Source of the DNA: Linanthus parryae
Lineage: Eukaryota; Streptophyta; Magnoliopsida; Ericales; Polemoniaceae
DNA length: 64,000 nt
Assembly (NCBI GenBank): GCA_023055425.1
Contig: JALGPY010000006.1
Location: forward strand, 93,159,935 to 93,223,934
Reading direction: 5' to 3'
Shown here: positions 35,101-46,800 of the stretch, piece after piece
Numbering within the stretch: the first letter of the stretch is position 1
How the letters are laid out: the number at the start of each line of letters is the position of its first letter
The notes under the pieces: generated by a model
The model's input: the letters and a program-made list of their open reading frames with translations, nothing else
The model's database searches: none
Told to the model about the DNA's origin: nothing
Program-made: the position numbers and the translations under genes

Positions 35101-38100
35101 AGTTTCGGGTTTCTTGGGGCCGAACGATTGAAGTGGTGTCAAGATGAGGGTTGTTCTAGTTTGAGATCAGTGTCAGAGTTGACCAGTCAAAGGACCAGCC
35201 TTGGTTTGGCTCGTGTTGGTGTATGAAGAGAACCACTCAGTGCTCTATGGAAGATGGGTGCCTTCGCCAAGCAGGTCTCAGAGCTGAGTATGAGTCTGGT
35301 TGCAAGTCTTGAACAGATCGGCTGCGAGCTTGTAACCAAGATGATATTGTGCATATTTTCAAGTTTTCTTAATGAAAATCAATTCAATTGGTGCAGCTGT
35401 GTTTTTATCTGGAATTATAAAGCTCCGGTCCTTGGATGTCAGGTTCTTCCAAGTATTTTTGTCTTTTCCTCCCTCCGTTAGTGTGCCGTTACCTCCATCC
35501 TCTGACAGGGACCAAATTGTATTTCCCCATAGTGCAGGGGGGTATCCGTATTCATTCCCCAATGGTGGGATGGAAATTGTCTTTTACCCTAGAAAATTAT
35601 ATGGAGCAACCTCCAGGATTCATTGCTCGGGAGGAGCCTCTGGTTTAGTATGTGGGTTGAAGAAGTCATTGTATGGTCTTAAACAATCACCCCATGCCTG
35701 GTTTGGCCATGTTAGTGAGGTAGTCTTCGAATTTGGTCTTAACCAGTGCAAGGTTGATCATTCCATGTTCTATCGTCGGTCATCTACTTTATATATTTTA
35801 CTTATTTTATTGTGATAACAAGTGGTGATGTAGCTGGTATTTCTGGTTTGAAAATCTTCCTCTAAAACAAATTCCAGACTGAGGAATTGGGAATGTTGCA
35901 GTATTTTCTTGGCATTGAGGTGGCTTGTTAGGAACTTGGCATTTGTCTTTCTGAGCGGAAGCACGTATTGGACTTGTTGCATGAGGCTGGTTTGCTCGGA
36001 TCAAAACCTGTAGATATATGCCTATGGATCCGAACAACAAACTTGCTAAGGACGAGGGAGAGTTGTACCACAATCCTGAACAGTGTTGTAGACTGGTGGG
36101 AAGGCTGAACTATTTGACCATTAGTCGCCAATTATCATTTGATACTAGTGTATTAAGACAGTTTATGCAGCCCATTTTTTATTGTGAATATTACGTTTCT
36201 TGAAAGGATCACCTGGTAAGGGTTTATCGTACAAGAATCATGAACATAACAGGATTGAGGGCTATACAGATACAGATTGGGTTAGTTCACTATCTGCAGA
36301 TCTGGATATTGTATGTTTGTGGGTGGAACCTTGATATCATGGAAGAGAAGAAGCAAACAGTTGTAGCTAGTTCGAGTGTGGCATCAAAGTATAGAGCTCT
36401 GGATTACACAACCTCTCAGTTGATTTGGTGAAAGCAAATACTAGAGGAACTTGGTTTTAACGATCCTCAACCGATGAATTCTGTGATAATCATGCAGCTG
36501 TTCATATAGCTTATGATCCAGTATTTCATGAGAAGACAAAACACTTTGAAGTTGAATTTTTTTTAATTTTTTGTCCCACAGAAGTCGTCAGATCGGTCGA
36601 TTGCGACATCCCATGTTCGCTCCGCTGACCAGCTAGCAAACCTTGTCACTAAACAATTGTCTAGTTCTCGTATTGGGTATATTTGTAACAAGATTGGAGC
36701 TTATGAAATGTATGTTCCAACTTAAGGGGGAGTGTTGAGGATGTATTTGTTCTTGTAGACATTGTATGAGGACTATCATGTAATTCACAACTTATCATAT
36801 TTATATGTCAGATTAGCTAACTACATAGGTTAAGCTCTCGCAATTACCTCGGTCAACATAATGGTTCTCACATAAGACCGGAAAGACAAAAGATATGTTC
36901 CATATTTGAATGGTATACCTAGTTGATCTAAAAGCTCTCCGAACTCTTGTGAAGCACTGTAACCCATCCAAACAAACAGAATTTAGTTGACCGAACAAGT
37001 AAGAGCTTAAAGCTTCTTTGGGTTCATATTAGCAACCTAAAGTATGCAATGTTCAAGAGCCTGTTAAAGCCCTAAAAATCACTTCCAAACATCAGGGTTT
37101 CTCAGTCCTCACTTGTGTTGCGAAAGATGCCCTGAAACTTCAAGAATACAGATGGCATTTAGAACACTCAAACAAACCAGGGTCTCATCATACTGTTTTG
37201 GGGCAACATGTTTAGGAAAGATATACTATCAGGAAAACAAGCCAGGGTTTCATCATACTGATATTATGCACATCAATTAAGGCTTTGGGACATCACGAAA
37301 TGATACAGATAAAGAGAAGACAAAATCACACTTCCTAGTTTACAACAGAATACAGCTATTTTAAGATGAGCACGTAAAACTCGCCCCAATGATGAACAAT
37401 GTCCAAATTGGCGTCTTTGAAACCGCTTTTTTTTTTGGGTCAAGTATTACCAAGTCCAAGTACACTTAAAGTGGTCACTCAATCTGAACAAATAAAATGC
37501 GACTACCAAAAAAATAGAATACCACAAAATACTGCAGTACAAGCAAATCAACCTAAAGAAAGACCAAAATTGCATCTTGAGTAAGACAAAATAACATGGT
37601 CTACAAAGACAAAATGGACAAGTTTGAGTTTATCAGTCCAAGATCAGGAAAAGTTACCACTCATACAAACCACTGTTCAATCATCACCTGTCTCTAATAA
37701 TATTGATACTGTGGATGCCCCGATGTTTAGCAAGCTGAATTATACACTGCCCCACAATACTTGTTGCCCCATTTTGCACAATAGCATCACCTGCTCATAG
37801 TTATGAGCAAAGATTTCAGGAAAAGTACCCAGAGTTCTAGGAAAAAAGTCTTAGGAAATGGAAGAACCTGATTTTAAGCTAGTGAAATCCTCGATCATTC
37901 TTAATGCACTCAAAGGATTCACGGTGACAGTGGCAGCATATTCTAACGGTGTGTCTTTATTAATTTTGTGCCACGCATTCTGATCTTTCACAACATATGT
38001 CTGCCATGTCCCTAAACAAAAAAGATTTTTGACGTTCTATTGTCATCAATAAAACCACAAACCAGTTTAAAAGTAAATATCATTGCACCAAGGCAACAAA

Positions 38101-41100
38101 TTCTTCTTTGCGGTAATTAACCTAGATAAACATATGTACGAGCATATGTGATGAATATTTTCCTTCAACTACTTTCAAAGACATGATGGACACTACAGTT
38201 ATACCTCTCATATTTTTTAACAACCACAGTTGACTTCCAGGCAATTATAGTTCTTAAATTGCATGCTAACATGGTAGGGGAGAATAAATGAAGATAAAAG
38301 AACACAATTATGAGGCTGGTTGAATAGCTTCGATATACCAATGCAGAAATGAGCATACCGGAAGAAGGGGGAGAAGGGATGACCAAATCACCAGGACGTA
38401 AACTCTTAACTGCAGATCCCAAGGAATGAACCTCTCCAACTCCTTCATATCCTGCAATTGCAGGAACTGGTGGCCTCACAGGGTACACACCTGCATTTAT
38501 GGCATACAAATTCAGAACCATGGGAAGGTAAATTCCATAAGGTCTGTATCTTGTTGGCATGCACACAAACACCAGCGAGTTCAGAGTAAAGACAGGTATA
38601 TGTGTCATCATACAGACATCCGATTTTAAGCATTTACAGATGACTATAATGGAATGTCAAAAAAATTAAATTTAGAAATCATCTCTTTCAAGTCAAGAAT
38701 AGTTTTCTATTGACAACATGTACGGTTAGTCGGTGCATACAGCACTGCCTCAAAAGAAGATTCAGAAATAGGCACCGGAAAACCCAATTATACTACAAGA
38801 ACATTTACCGAGTCATAAAATACACTCCAAAATCGTCTGACAGTGAGCATATATATCTTTCAATATACGAGATTTGAAAAGTAGCAGAAAGAAAGTTAAG
38901 AATTAGTCCCTGATACTTTTTCATTTGAGGAAATATCAATATCATACAATAATCTCTGTTAAACGAATATTTCATCTCCTTTTAGGAGTTGATACTACTA
39001 GTGCAGTGCTGCTAGCCCATCATCTAAGACAAGCATCAAGTCTCCTCAAAACTGTACCACTTTAAGGTGGACATAGCGACCAATCCCAGCCATTGGTATG
39101 TCTTCACAATAAAGCCTCCCAGTCACCACTCCACAGTGATAGATGGGTTCTAACATTAGACAAAGAGGCATCACTGTCTAGCTCTAACTTTATAGAGATA
39201 AATAAACCAGGAACCAGGTCAACTATCCAACAAGACTCAAATGTCATGCTTCCCCAAGTTTGAAACTACTGATCCTCGTGATACCTTTTTCACGCATACC
39301 TCAGATTTCTTTTTTCCTCAACTACTCACATGTTCATTGAAACCTATGATGAGCCAATGCAATGCTTCGTAACGCCAGTCACCTTAAACGCCCCCCAAGA
39401 AGTGTCGTGCTCTCTCTGAAACCCGAGCTTCCACATTTTAGGGACCGAAAACGCACTCATGCACCAATTTCTCTGAAAACGCGCTCCAAAATTGTGAATT
39501 GCAGACTGTATTCGGGCCGAGCTTAAAGCTGAAGCCCAAGAGTAAACTTAAACAATTTAGAGGCCAACCTAAACTACAAGAGTCGACTACCATGAAGGCA
39601 AAGGCCCTGCAGACATTTTATAAGTGAGTTCATACCGTAACTCTCACTTGAGAATCAATCTGGGACTTCGGTAGACAACTTCTCCAGCTTTATAAGCTGT
39701 GAGCTTGGAGGTCATACATCCTGCCCGATGTGGGACAGTTTTTCCTGGCATATTACAAGCTATTTATGTTTTGGTTGAGTCATATTTTATTATACGAAAC
39801 AAAAGGGGAGGATTGCAAAAGGAAAAGAATAGCGAAACAAACAACTGGAACACTATACTTAACCGCAGCTAGAAAGCCTACTGCAAGCTTTAAGCTGCAA
39901 CTAGTTGTTCCTGAACATCAATCCTAATTCAATCCTCAAATCCTCCAGTAAAGAGATCTACTTGCTGGTCCACTCATACTGATTTTGCACGTGCCAATAA
40001 TCTTTGAAATTGCAGCTAAAAATTCTCCACAGTGCCGTCTGTTTCAAGTTCACCTACTAAGCTAGAGGATTGGTCCTCAGTGGTGGGCCAAATCTCAGGG
40101 TGCAATACTCCTTAAATATTCTCCATGTCAGACCCGGTTGGTCTAGCTCAATCTGGTAATTTCATAATTGTGATTCTCCCAACATGTGAAAGGCTGCTAC
40201 AAATCAACTTTGTCTAAGCCAAGGTTTTGAAAAACGGAAGCGGCTAATGTAAGCGGTCGCGTGTAACGGGATCAAACTATATCAGAGGGACTGTAACGAA
40301 AAACGGGGATCGAATGTGTGAATTTTAGAAAACATTCACGGACGTTTTCTCCATTATTTCCCTTTTCCCGATTTCCCCGACACAAAATGGCTGTTTTTCC
40401 CCTTTTTCCCGCTTTTTCCGACGCGAAATGGCCGTTTTGCCCGTTACCGACGCGAAACGGCCATTTTTTGTGTGAGTAATATTCACACGACGCGTAACGG
40501 GAAGAACAGTCGCGCTCTCTGCCGCTTCCTTTACAACACGGCCGCTCCGCGCCGCTTTTGCCATTTTTTGAAACCCTGGTCTAAGCCCGCTAGGGCCAGT
40601 TCAGGACCGACTTGGTCCCCGGCCGGTTCACCCTTGAAACGGGCCTCTTCGGCTGTCCTCCGGCCTATTTCACAGCTCTACCTCTTCCCATTCCCAGTCT
40701 AACTAAATCCAGTATGGCACAGAAAGGTTGTTTTCTTAACTTCCTAAACCAAATGAATATCTGGTATTGTGAACTTGAAATCTGAAGATATAATACATAC
40801 AAGTTAATAACACTTTATTTGCCAAATAAAATTTTTCTGTTGTAAACACATAAGTAGATGAACAGAGACCCAAAAAGTTCAATTCATCTCTTACAGAATA
40901 GTTGCACAAAACCCTAGCTTAAACTCATAGGCCATGTATCCACAAGAAATTGTAAAAACACAACAGACTAAATTCATTGAAAATCAACTGAGCTCAAATT
41001 AAGAAGCGAATTTCAAATACCTTGAATCCTGTTAATATCAGAAGGATTGATCGGAGCTGCGAGCATTTTAACGCAAACATCGGCCTCTTTAAGCTCTACA

Positions 41101-41414
41101 GGCGGAACCTCCACGATTCTGCAACATTTTTAAACAAATTGAGACAGATATTAACGCAAATGCTGACAACTCAAACAGTGATTGGAAAATTTCTGTAAGC
41201 AAAAGAGTGTGTGAGATAGTGGTGAGACTAACTTGGTGACAGTGTCAGGAGGACCATGCTGCTCGTAGACGACGGCCAACGACGGAGGGGACAAGACGGT
41301 TGAGAAAGCTCGGGGTGCGAAAGATTGGGGACGGCGGAGAAGGGACGGCGGAAGTGTGAAGAGGGGCGACGGTCGATATGACCTGAGGGCTAGTAACCTC
41401 GTCGCTGACGCCAT
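29139..41414 (-). CDS. MECR: Enoyl-[acyl-carrier-protein]/trans-2-enoyl-CoA reductase, mitochondrial
   Basis: Ten exons on the minus strand: 41414-41233, 41118-41021, 38490-38359, 38011-37868, 37790-37688, 32036-31937, 31862-31786, 31699-31621, 30071-29953 and 29232-29139. All have GT..AG introns and matching phases and total 1128 bases (375 residues plus stop), the length I know for plant MECR. The product is an NADPH-dependent medium-chain reductase that catalyses the last step of each cycle of mitochondrial fatty acid synthesis. Visible signs: an Arg/Ser-rich transit peptide (residues 1-40), [17 protein letters not shown] around residues 80-97 with the Tyr expected at the active site, GYEGVGEV, the nucleotide-binding [31 protein letters not shown], and the terminal KQVIKF. 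An in-frame ATG four codons upstream (41426) is an alternative start. Introns 2, 5 and 8 are enlarged by transposons but no exon is damaged. Confidence 0.95.
31229..31558 (-). mobile_element. TRIM-type miniature LTR element in MECR intron 8
   Basis: On the minus strand, the 3' LTR (31341-31229, 113 bp) starts TGTTGAGAAGTCCCATGTCG and ends GATCCTGAACA. A second LTR-like copy (about 31558-31472) shares aattggttttgaggtggaac and ends ATTCTTAACA. Between them lie only about 130 bp, with a primer site TGGTATCAGAGCCT (31454-31441) and a purine tract before TGTTGAG. No coding capacity. The 5' edge of the outer LTR is truncated or diverged, so the right boundary is approximate. It lies about 60 bp beyond the donor site of exon 8. 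Confidence 0.7.
32037..34049. other. MECR intron 5, unrecognised part
   Basis: No gene. A locally duplicated stretch is visible around 33590-33860 (gctaatccaggcata, aacacttcactgt and ggaggtatgtaccaactaca appear twice or more). Confidence 0.4.
34050..34171. repeat. Perfect 61-bp tandem duplication
   Basis: gaatgaagtgagaaaaagaa and the 41 bases after it are repeated exactly (34050-34110 and 34111-34171), inside MECR intron 5. Confidence 0.95.
34661..34966. mobile_element. Tourist-like MITE in MECR intron 5
   Basis: It is 306 bp. The left end is GGGGGGTTTGGTATGACTTA; the reverse complement of the right end is GGGTGAGTTGGGTATGGCTT. Flanking direct repeats ata lie at 34658-34660 and 34967-34969. 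The interior has repeated acttataagct words. Superfamily assignment rests on end sequence and the 3-bp duplication. Confidence 0.7.
35590..36740 (+). pseudogene. Copia RT/RNase H fragment in MECR intron 5
   Basis: Frames on the plus strand, opposite to MECR, read [34 protein letters not shown] (about 35655-35715), [13 protein letters not shown] (about 35890), [33 protein letters not shown] (36070-36165), a GYTDTDW-like RNase H start (36262), [23 protein letters not shown] (36480) and KHFEVEFF. It ends with the purine tract aagggggag at about 36724 followed by TGTTGAGGATGT, the start of a 3' LTR that is not complete. Many stops and frameshifts. No 5' LTR is seen. Confidence 0.85.
36736..37687. 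other. Rest of MECR intron 5
   Basis: It starts with the truncated copia 3' LTR (TGTTGAGGATGTATTTG). After about 36800 I see nothing recognisable up to exon 5. Confidence 0.4.
40220..40578. mobile_element. hAT-like MITE, copy 2 (CG-rich core) in MECR intron 2
   Basis: It is 359 bp with ends CAAGGTTTTGAAAAACGG and CAGGGTTTCAAAAAATGG (opposite strand). A perfect 8-bp TSD gtctaagc lies at 40212-40219 and 40579-40586. The core is homologous to 27625-27946, with one extra CG-rich internal repeat. Confidence 0.9.
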
Positions 41415-41463
41415 GACGACAGACAAAATAGTTGGGGAAGAGGGTGGACTTTCAGTAGAATGG

Positions 41464-41469
41464 TTTATA
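41464..41469 (-). promoter_or_regulatory. Possible MECR TATA box
   Basis: tttata on the plus strand reads TATAAA within gatataaacc on the minus strand, 50 bases before the ATG at 41414. It lies in the roughly 100-base segment left between the gene and the PIF-like element. Confidence 0.4.
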
Positions 41470-41522
41470 TCAAGGGAAAAATGGATTTTAAACTATGGAC
41501 AGCAAAAAAAAAAAAATAGTAA

Positions 41523-42758
41523 GGCCTCGTTTTCGTAGCGAATAAGATACAGCGGATATAGCTTAATGTTGGGATATGAGGTAGGATCTAAGTCACCTAG
41601 AGCGGGAGCGAAGCGGGAGCGCGAACTAGAGCGGGAGCGGGAAAACGTCTAGTTTCAGAATGATTGCATTTGAGAGCGTCACGAGAGCGTCTATATATAA
41701 TATTTATTTACTATAATTTTATGAAGAAAACTAATATTTACATATGATAATGTGATTTTACACATGAGAATATTTTTTCTTAAAGGGGTTATCAGTATTC
41801 ATTTGTCAAATATGTTGCTTCAATAAGGAAGAATAATGTTTAAATAGTTGAATTATCAAACTGACACATACTAAGTTAAGATTACTCATCAACTATAGTC
41901 CAAACTAATGGTAAATTGGCTTAAAAAAGTAATTCGCTTACGAAAACGAGCTCTCTATTTTCTGGAGCGCCCTTAGAGCGAGGTTTGGTCTCAAAAGCGC
42001 CAGAGCGAGGTTTGGGAGCGGGAGCGATGCCCCTTCGATATGATATGCTGGCTTATTGTGATTGAGTGCAATGATTTTGTATAAATCACATAAGTATGAT
42101 ATTGTGATTGAGTGCTGCAGGATACGAGGCATGATAAAAAGTATGATATGTGTTTAAATAATAGCATCAGTGCAATGATTTTGTATAAATTACTTGTATT
42201 GTAAATTGATGCCTAAATTGTATGAACTGTTTGCTAATATCACAAAGACGCCACTGATTAAGTAGAGATATATTTCTGATTCGATAATGATAGTAGTCAT
42301 AAAGTTATTATCTTTCTTAATTCATTTGATATAAAAATAAAAAATACATAACTTGTTCACGCAAAATAGATCAAGAGTTAAAATTGAATTAAATTTGGTG
42401 ACATGGACTTCAGTCATGAGGCCTGTTAAATCATAGACTTTATAATATTACTATAGCAAACTTTCAATTTCAACATTATGTTTGAGCATGGTAAAGATAT
42501 CCAATTTTATATTTATAGTGTGTAATATTATGTATTTGATGAGGGCAAATTGGTCAAAAAAGTTATGCTCTTATCTTATCCGGTGTATACCTGGGGGCAT
42601 GTGGTATAAGATTTTGGAATTTTGAAGGCAAAAAATGAGGGGAAGGAATAAGGAGGGATATGATATGCTCCCCCATATCCGCTACCCAAACACGTGATAT
42701 GATATGGAGAGGATATCATGTCATAACCTCCTTTCTTATCCGCTACCCAAACGAGGCC
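41523..42758. mobile_element. PIF/Harbinger-like non-autonomous element upstream of MECR
   Basis: It is 1236 bp. Ends are GGCCTCGTTTTCGTAGCGAA and, on the other strand, GGCCTCGTTTGGGTAGCGGA, flanked by TSD TAA (41520-41522 and 42759-42761). No transposase ORF. It contains repeated gagcgggagcg words at about 41600-41640 and 41995-42025, and gtgcaatgattttgtataaat twice (42067 and 42171). Confidence 0.82.
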
Positions 42759-43169
42759 TAAGAGTGGATAGGCGGAAGGGATGGGAAAAACTATATAAAA
42801 AACGGTATAAGTCCAACCTCATTGGGGGAGGGGGACCCCATTGGGGGAGGGGGAGGAGGTGCTATGGGAATAATTTATGTGTTGGTGTGGGATGGTTAAG
42901 GGAGATATTCTCATGGATATGCTCATCCCCCTCCCCTATATGGAGTGGTTAATTAAATAAATATTTGACGATATTTATTACACTTAGTAATATTTTATGA
43001 TTATATTACGATTAATAAATGTTATTTTTTATTATTATTTATAAAAATTAATAATGTGCCTTCAAAAAAATAATAATCTATTCTCGATTATTCAAAAGTA
43101 CCACTCAGTCTCAGCTCTTCCTCCCCATCCTGACTTTTTGACTTGTATCTGGGTCTGAAGGACTATTAC
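42759..43169. other. Spacer
   Basis: Contains a short tandem repeat cattgggggaggggga at about 42820-42850 and AT-rich DNA. No gene seen. Confidence 0.4.
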
Positions 43170-43879
43170 AGCAGGATAACTACATGATCAATACTCTAGA
43201 GGGGGGGGGGGGGGTGAATAGAGTATGGCAACTTTTTGCAACTTGTGCTAAAAGAGTGGTTTCAAATGAGCTTGTGAAATGCAGCAAGTATTTCAAGGCC
43301 TTGAAATGAGATTCAAGTGGAGTCAAAACAGATAGTAATGAGAAAGCTAATAGTTTTTAAGGCCTTGAAATGAAGTTCAAGCCCTTTATTTAAAAACATG
43401 TTTTGTGCAGTTTGTATGCTAAGTAAAATGCAATAACGTAAAGACAAGAGACACAGTGATTTATAGAGTTCAGTACACTTGGACCTACGTCTCTACCTCA
43501 GGGACTTAATCCCTGCAGGATTTTCAACCAAATTCTTATTAATCAAAAGCTAAGTCCCTAGATCTCAAGCACAGAGAGATACATTACTCTGTTACAACTT
43601 GTGATTTTCACTAACCTATCTAGTACCTGTTCTAGCTAACTGATTAACTAAGAATTCTCTATTGTTCACTTTGAACAATCCACGAGAATTAGAACCAGAA
43701 GTATTATCAGAATGATATACAAATAAAGTTGAGAATAGAAGAACACTAGAGCTGAATCTGAAGTTGAATATGCAGTGTTCTTCACATGATAAGATTGGAT
43801 GATTTTGATCTGCCTCTTTGTTGCTTGTCAATCTTTGTGAAGTGCTTGAGAGTTTATGTAAGAACTCTGTTGTTATTTA
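43170..43879 (-). repeat. Truncated Sirevirus-like LTR, minus strand
   Basis: The reverse complement is homologous to the 3' half of the LTR at 4419-5932: the edge with a C run next to tctagagtattgatcat, the block gagatctagggacttagctt, ccctgaggtagagac, and two aaggccttgaaa palindromes (near 43292 and 43360). It stops abruptly at 43879 where copia A begins, so copia A inserted into it; the missing half should lie beyond the window. Confidence 0.75.
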
Positions 43880-46800
43880 TGTTGAGTTTTGACGTAGGCA
43901 ACGCAGCGGAATAACAAAAATTCCTACTCAAAGTCCACCAAGGATCACAGGAAGAGTTATCATAACATGATAAGAGCATAGAAGATGTGTACCTTGGTTT
44001 GGGAGATCACACGAAGAATAGTGTCTTCGTCTCTTCGTCTCTATGAATATCACACATTGGATCTTGATTGGATTCCTTCTCACCGCGATGTGCTAGAAAC
44101 GGAAGAAGGAGGAGGAGGATCACGTAAAATGGAGCACCAAGGCCTCGCCTTGGTGTGGCCGACGGCAAAGGGGCGGACGGGTTAGTGAGGTTTTGGCCTT
44201 CCCAACTTGCTCTCCACTCTTGCTTTGTTATGTTCTCTCAATAATGACTCTTTTTGAGAAATAACAAGCTAGAGTTCCTTTATATAGTCATAACTCTTTA
44301 TTAACTACATAATGGCCCCAATACTAATCATGTCCTTACATGGATTAGCCCACATGCAAATTAGTCCTACTAAGTTTGCTTGTGGTTGCGTTATGATCAT
44401 TTTATTAATTAGTCCAACTAATTAATACCAATATCAAATTTAATCCATCCGGTGTGTGACCCCATAGGTTTCTACTTAGTGTGTAGTAACTTATTACTAA
44501 CATGGAGCGGTGTCTAGCAACACATCCATGTCACCCAACTAATAGAAATAAGTCAGTGATCCCGACAAACCTTGTGCCCAATATCACATATTGTATTATC
44601 CCTTTGTCTCCATATCCGGATTGGACACGAGACATAATAGTCACACTCGTATATCCAATCTATAGTTTCTCGATCCTGGGAATATGCTTTTGCAAGCAGA
44701 TAACATCAATATCTCCATATTGATTTATCTGAGTCTGGTCAGACATTCAATAAGCACCATCCCTCGAGTGGCCATGGATATTTGCTCCCATTATGTGGGA
44801 GGGACAAATCCTCTCTACGTCATTATGATCTCTATTCAACACCCCCAAATCATACGGCCGGCCGAACCGTACATTTGAAAAGATGCCTCCGCCCGAGGTG
44901 ATGGGCCTCATTGGGAACGGATAAGGATCGTCGATTCATAGCTAGTACAACCATCGTTAACTCAAAACATAGTTTATTACAAATTCAATACAACAGTGAT
45001 AGCATTTGAAAAGGTAGAAATACAATATTTTGTTATATGTAATGAAATACTAGGTGATTGATGTTCTAAGTATCAAGCTTCCCTATCTAGTTGTGTCGTG
45101 AACGTCCCCCACCTCGATAGCCAACCTGCGGTTTTAAAATAGCAAAATTCGACGCTGTTTTACAGAAAATGACCAGCAAACAGCTTAGTAAGCTAACACT
45201 CATAGCACGTAATGAGGCATGTGACAGGAATAACAAGTTCGCTAATGAAGATCAGATATGTGTGGGAGTAACGTTCACGTTGATTTGATGTGTCAAACTT
45301 CGTAACGATAGGGAATTTCGTACATCCAACCCGAAGATGTGGTCCATCTTGGGGAATCACTGTTAACAATATATATTTCAAATTTCGTATTCCAACCCAA
45401 AATGTGGTCCATCTTGGCACATCACTTTTAAAAGTAATTCGCAATATCACTTTATATCTCATGATAATAACTTTCTCAGCGATAGGAATCGAGTCCAGAA
45501 ATTCATTTTAGTAAATAGTTGATACGGGGCGTGACCATATCCAATCCACAATCGCTTTCTCATAATGTGCAAAAGCACTAACATAACCATACTCAATCAC
45601 AGGAGTTTCACATCATAGCGCTTCATAACCATAACTAATCAAAATGAGGTCAACGCCTCTTAATCTCATAACAGTAACCAATCACAAACTGTTAGAATTG
45701 TATCGTATCAGGGATATGGCACAAACCCACGCACAACAGCTTCCACTTTACATTATTACTAATTTTTCTTCATACAATCTTACAAGTGTGAATCGGGAGC
45801 TCCAACTAAAGCCGGTGTGGCAATTAACACAATAATCGATGTATGATTGTGAGATATTATATTTGACCAATAAGTGAGCGGTGTGCTACTATTAATAATC
45901 GTGGCCCGTGAACTAGGTAATCGGGGCCTAATATGGTGGTCGTGTTTGAACGGTACTTTCTGATTTCACAATTGAATTTAGATGTTCTTCTTTCGATTCT
46001 TATTTTTGGATTATCATTTTTCAAGCAATACTTCAAAGTAGAGTTTTTCGAAAATAAGTAAATAACTCAAATCACACATGTATAGTGGTTGTATTTCACA
46101 AATAACACACGCGATACACGAAAGAATGAAATGCACACGAGGCTAGGCATATTAACTTACTGAAATCCAAAATCACATCCTAGATGTAGTTTTCGCCTAC
46201 GAAACTGTCACCTACAATTGGAACATCTAACTCAATGCAACCACAACTAAATTTATTTGCTCTAATAAAACAGCCCATATATTCTATTTCCTTTATATTT
46301 TTCTCAAAAATGTCTTTTCTATAATATTTACCCCCAACCATTTTATGAAAACTATAGTTATTAATTTATAAATAATAATCTAGACAAATTTAGGAAAAAC
46401 CAGTTTTATAAATGAATCTGAAATTAAAAACTACACTTAGAACCCCCAAAAGTTTCTGAAATGTCAACTGGCTCCCCCTAAGTTTCTGAAACTACAAAAT
46501 AACCCCCCCCCAAATACTTTCTAAAAACTGCAATTTAACCTCTAAAATCAAGAACACCAAACTCATCGATCAAAACATGGATTCAAGGCATAAAGATGTG
46601 ATTTTGATTATAGAAAACAACTTAGGAGTAAATTTTGAGCATACCCATATCAAATTTCGTGAGAAACGGTCAAGAAATCGAACGGGTCGAAACACGCATC
46701 GGGTCGCCGGAGGTGGAAATTCGTCGGGGCTTCTCCGGATGTTCTTGGCCTCGGTTGATGCCTCCTCTAGCTTGATCGGACCTCCAGGAGTTGAACGGTC

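Noticed and set aside
39560..39760. A gatgtgggaca word in MECR intron 2 as a second TRIM
   Set aside because: Only the short word matches; no LTR pair or primer site was found nearby.
43201..43216. G and C homopolymer runs (also at 1041-1052, 15152-15163, 46503, 47483, 58098) as candidate quadruplex signals
   Set aside because: Single uninterrupted runs do not form the four-tract pattern, they vary between LTR copies, and they are prone to assembly error.
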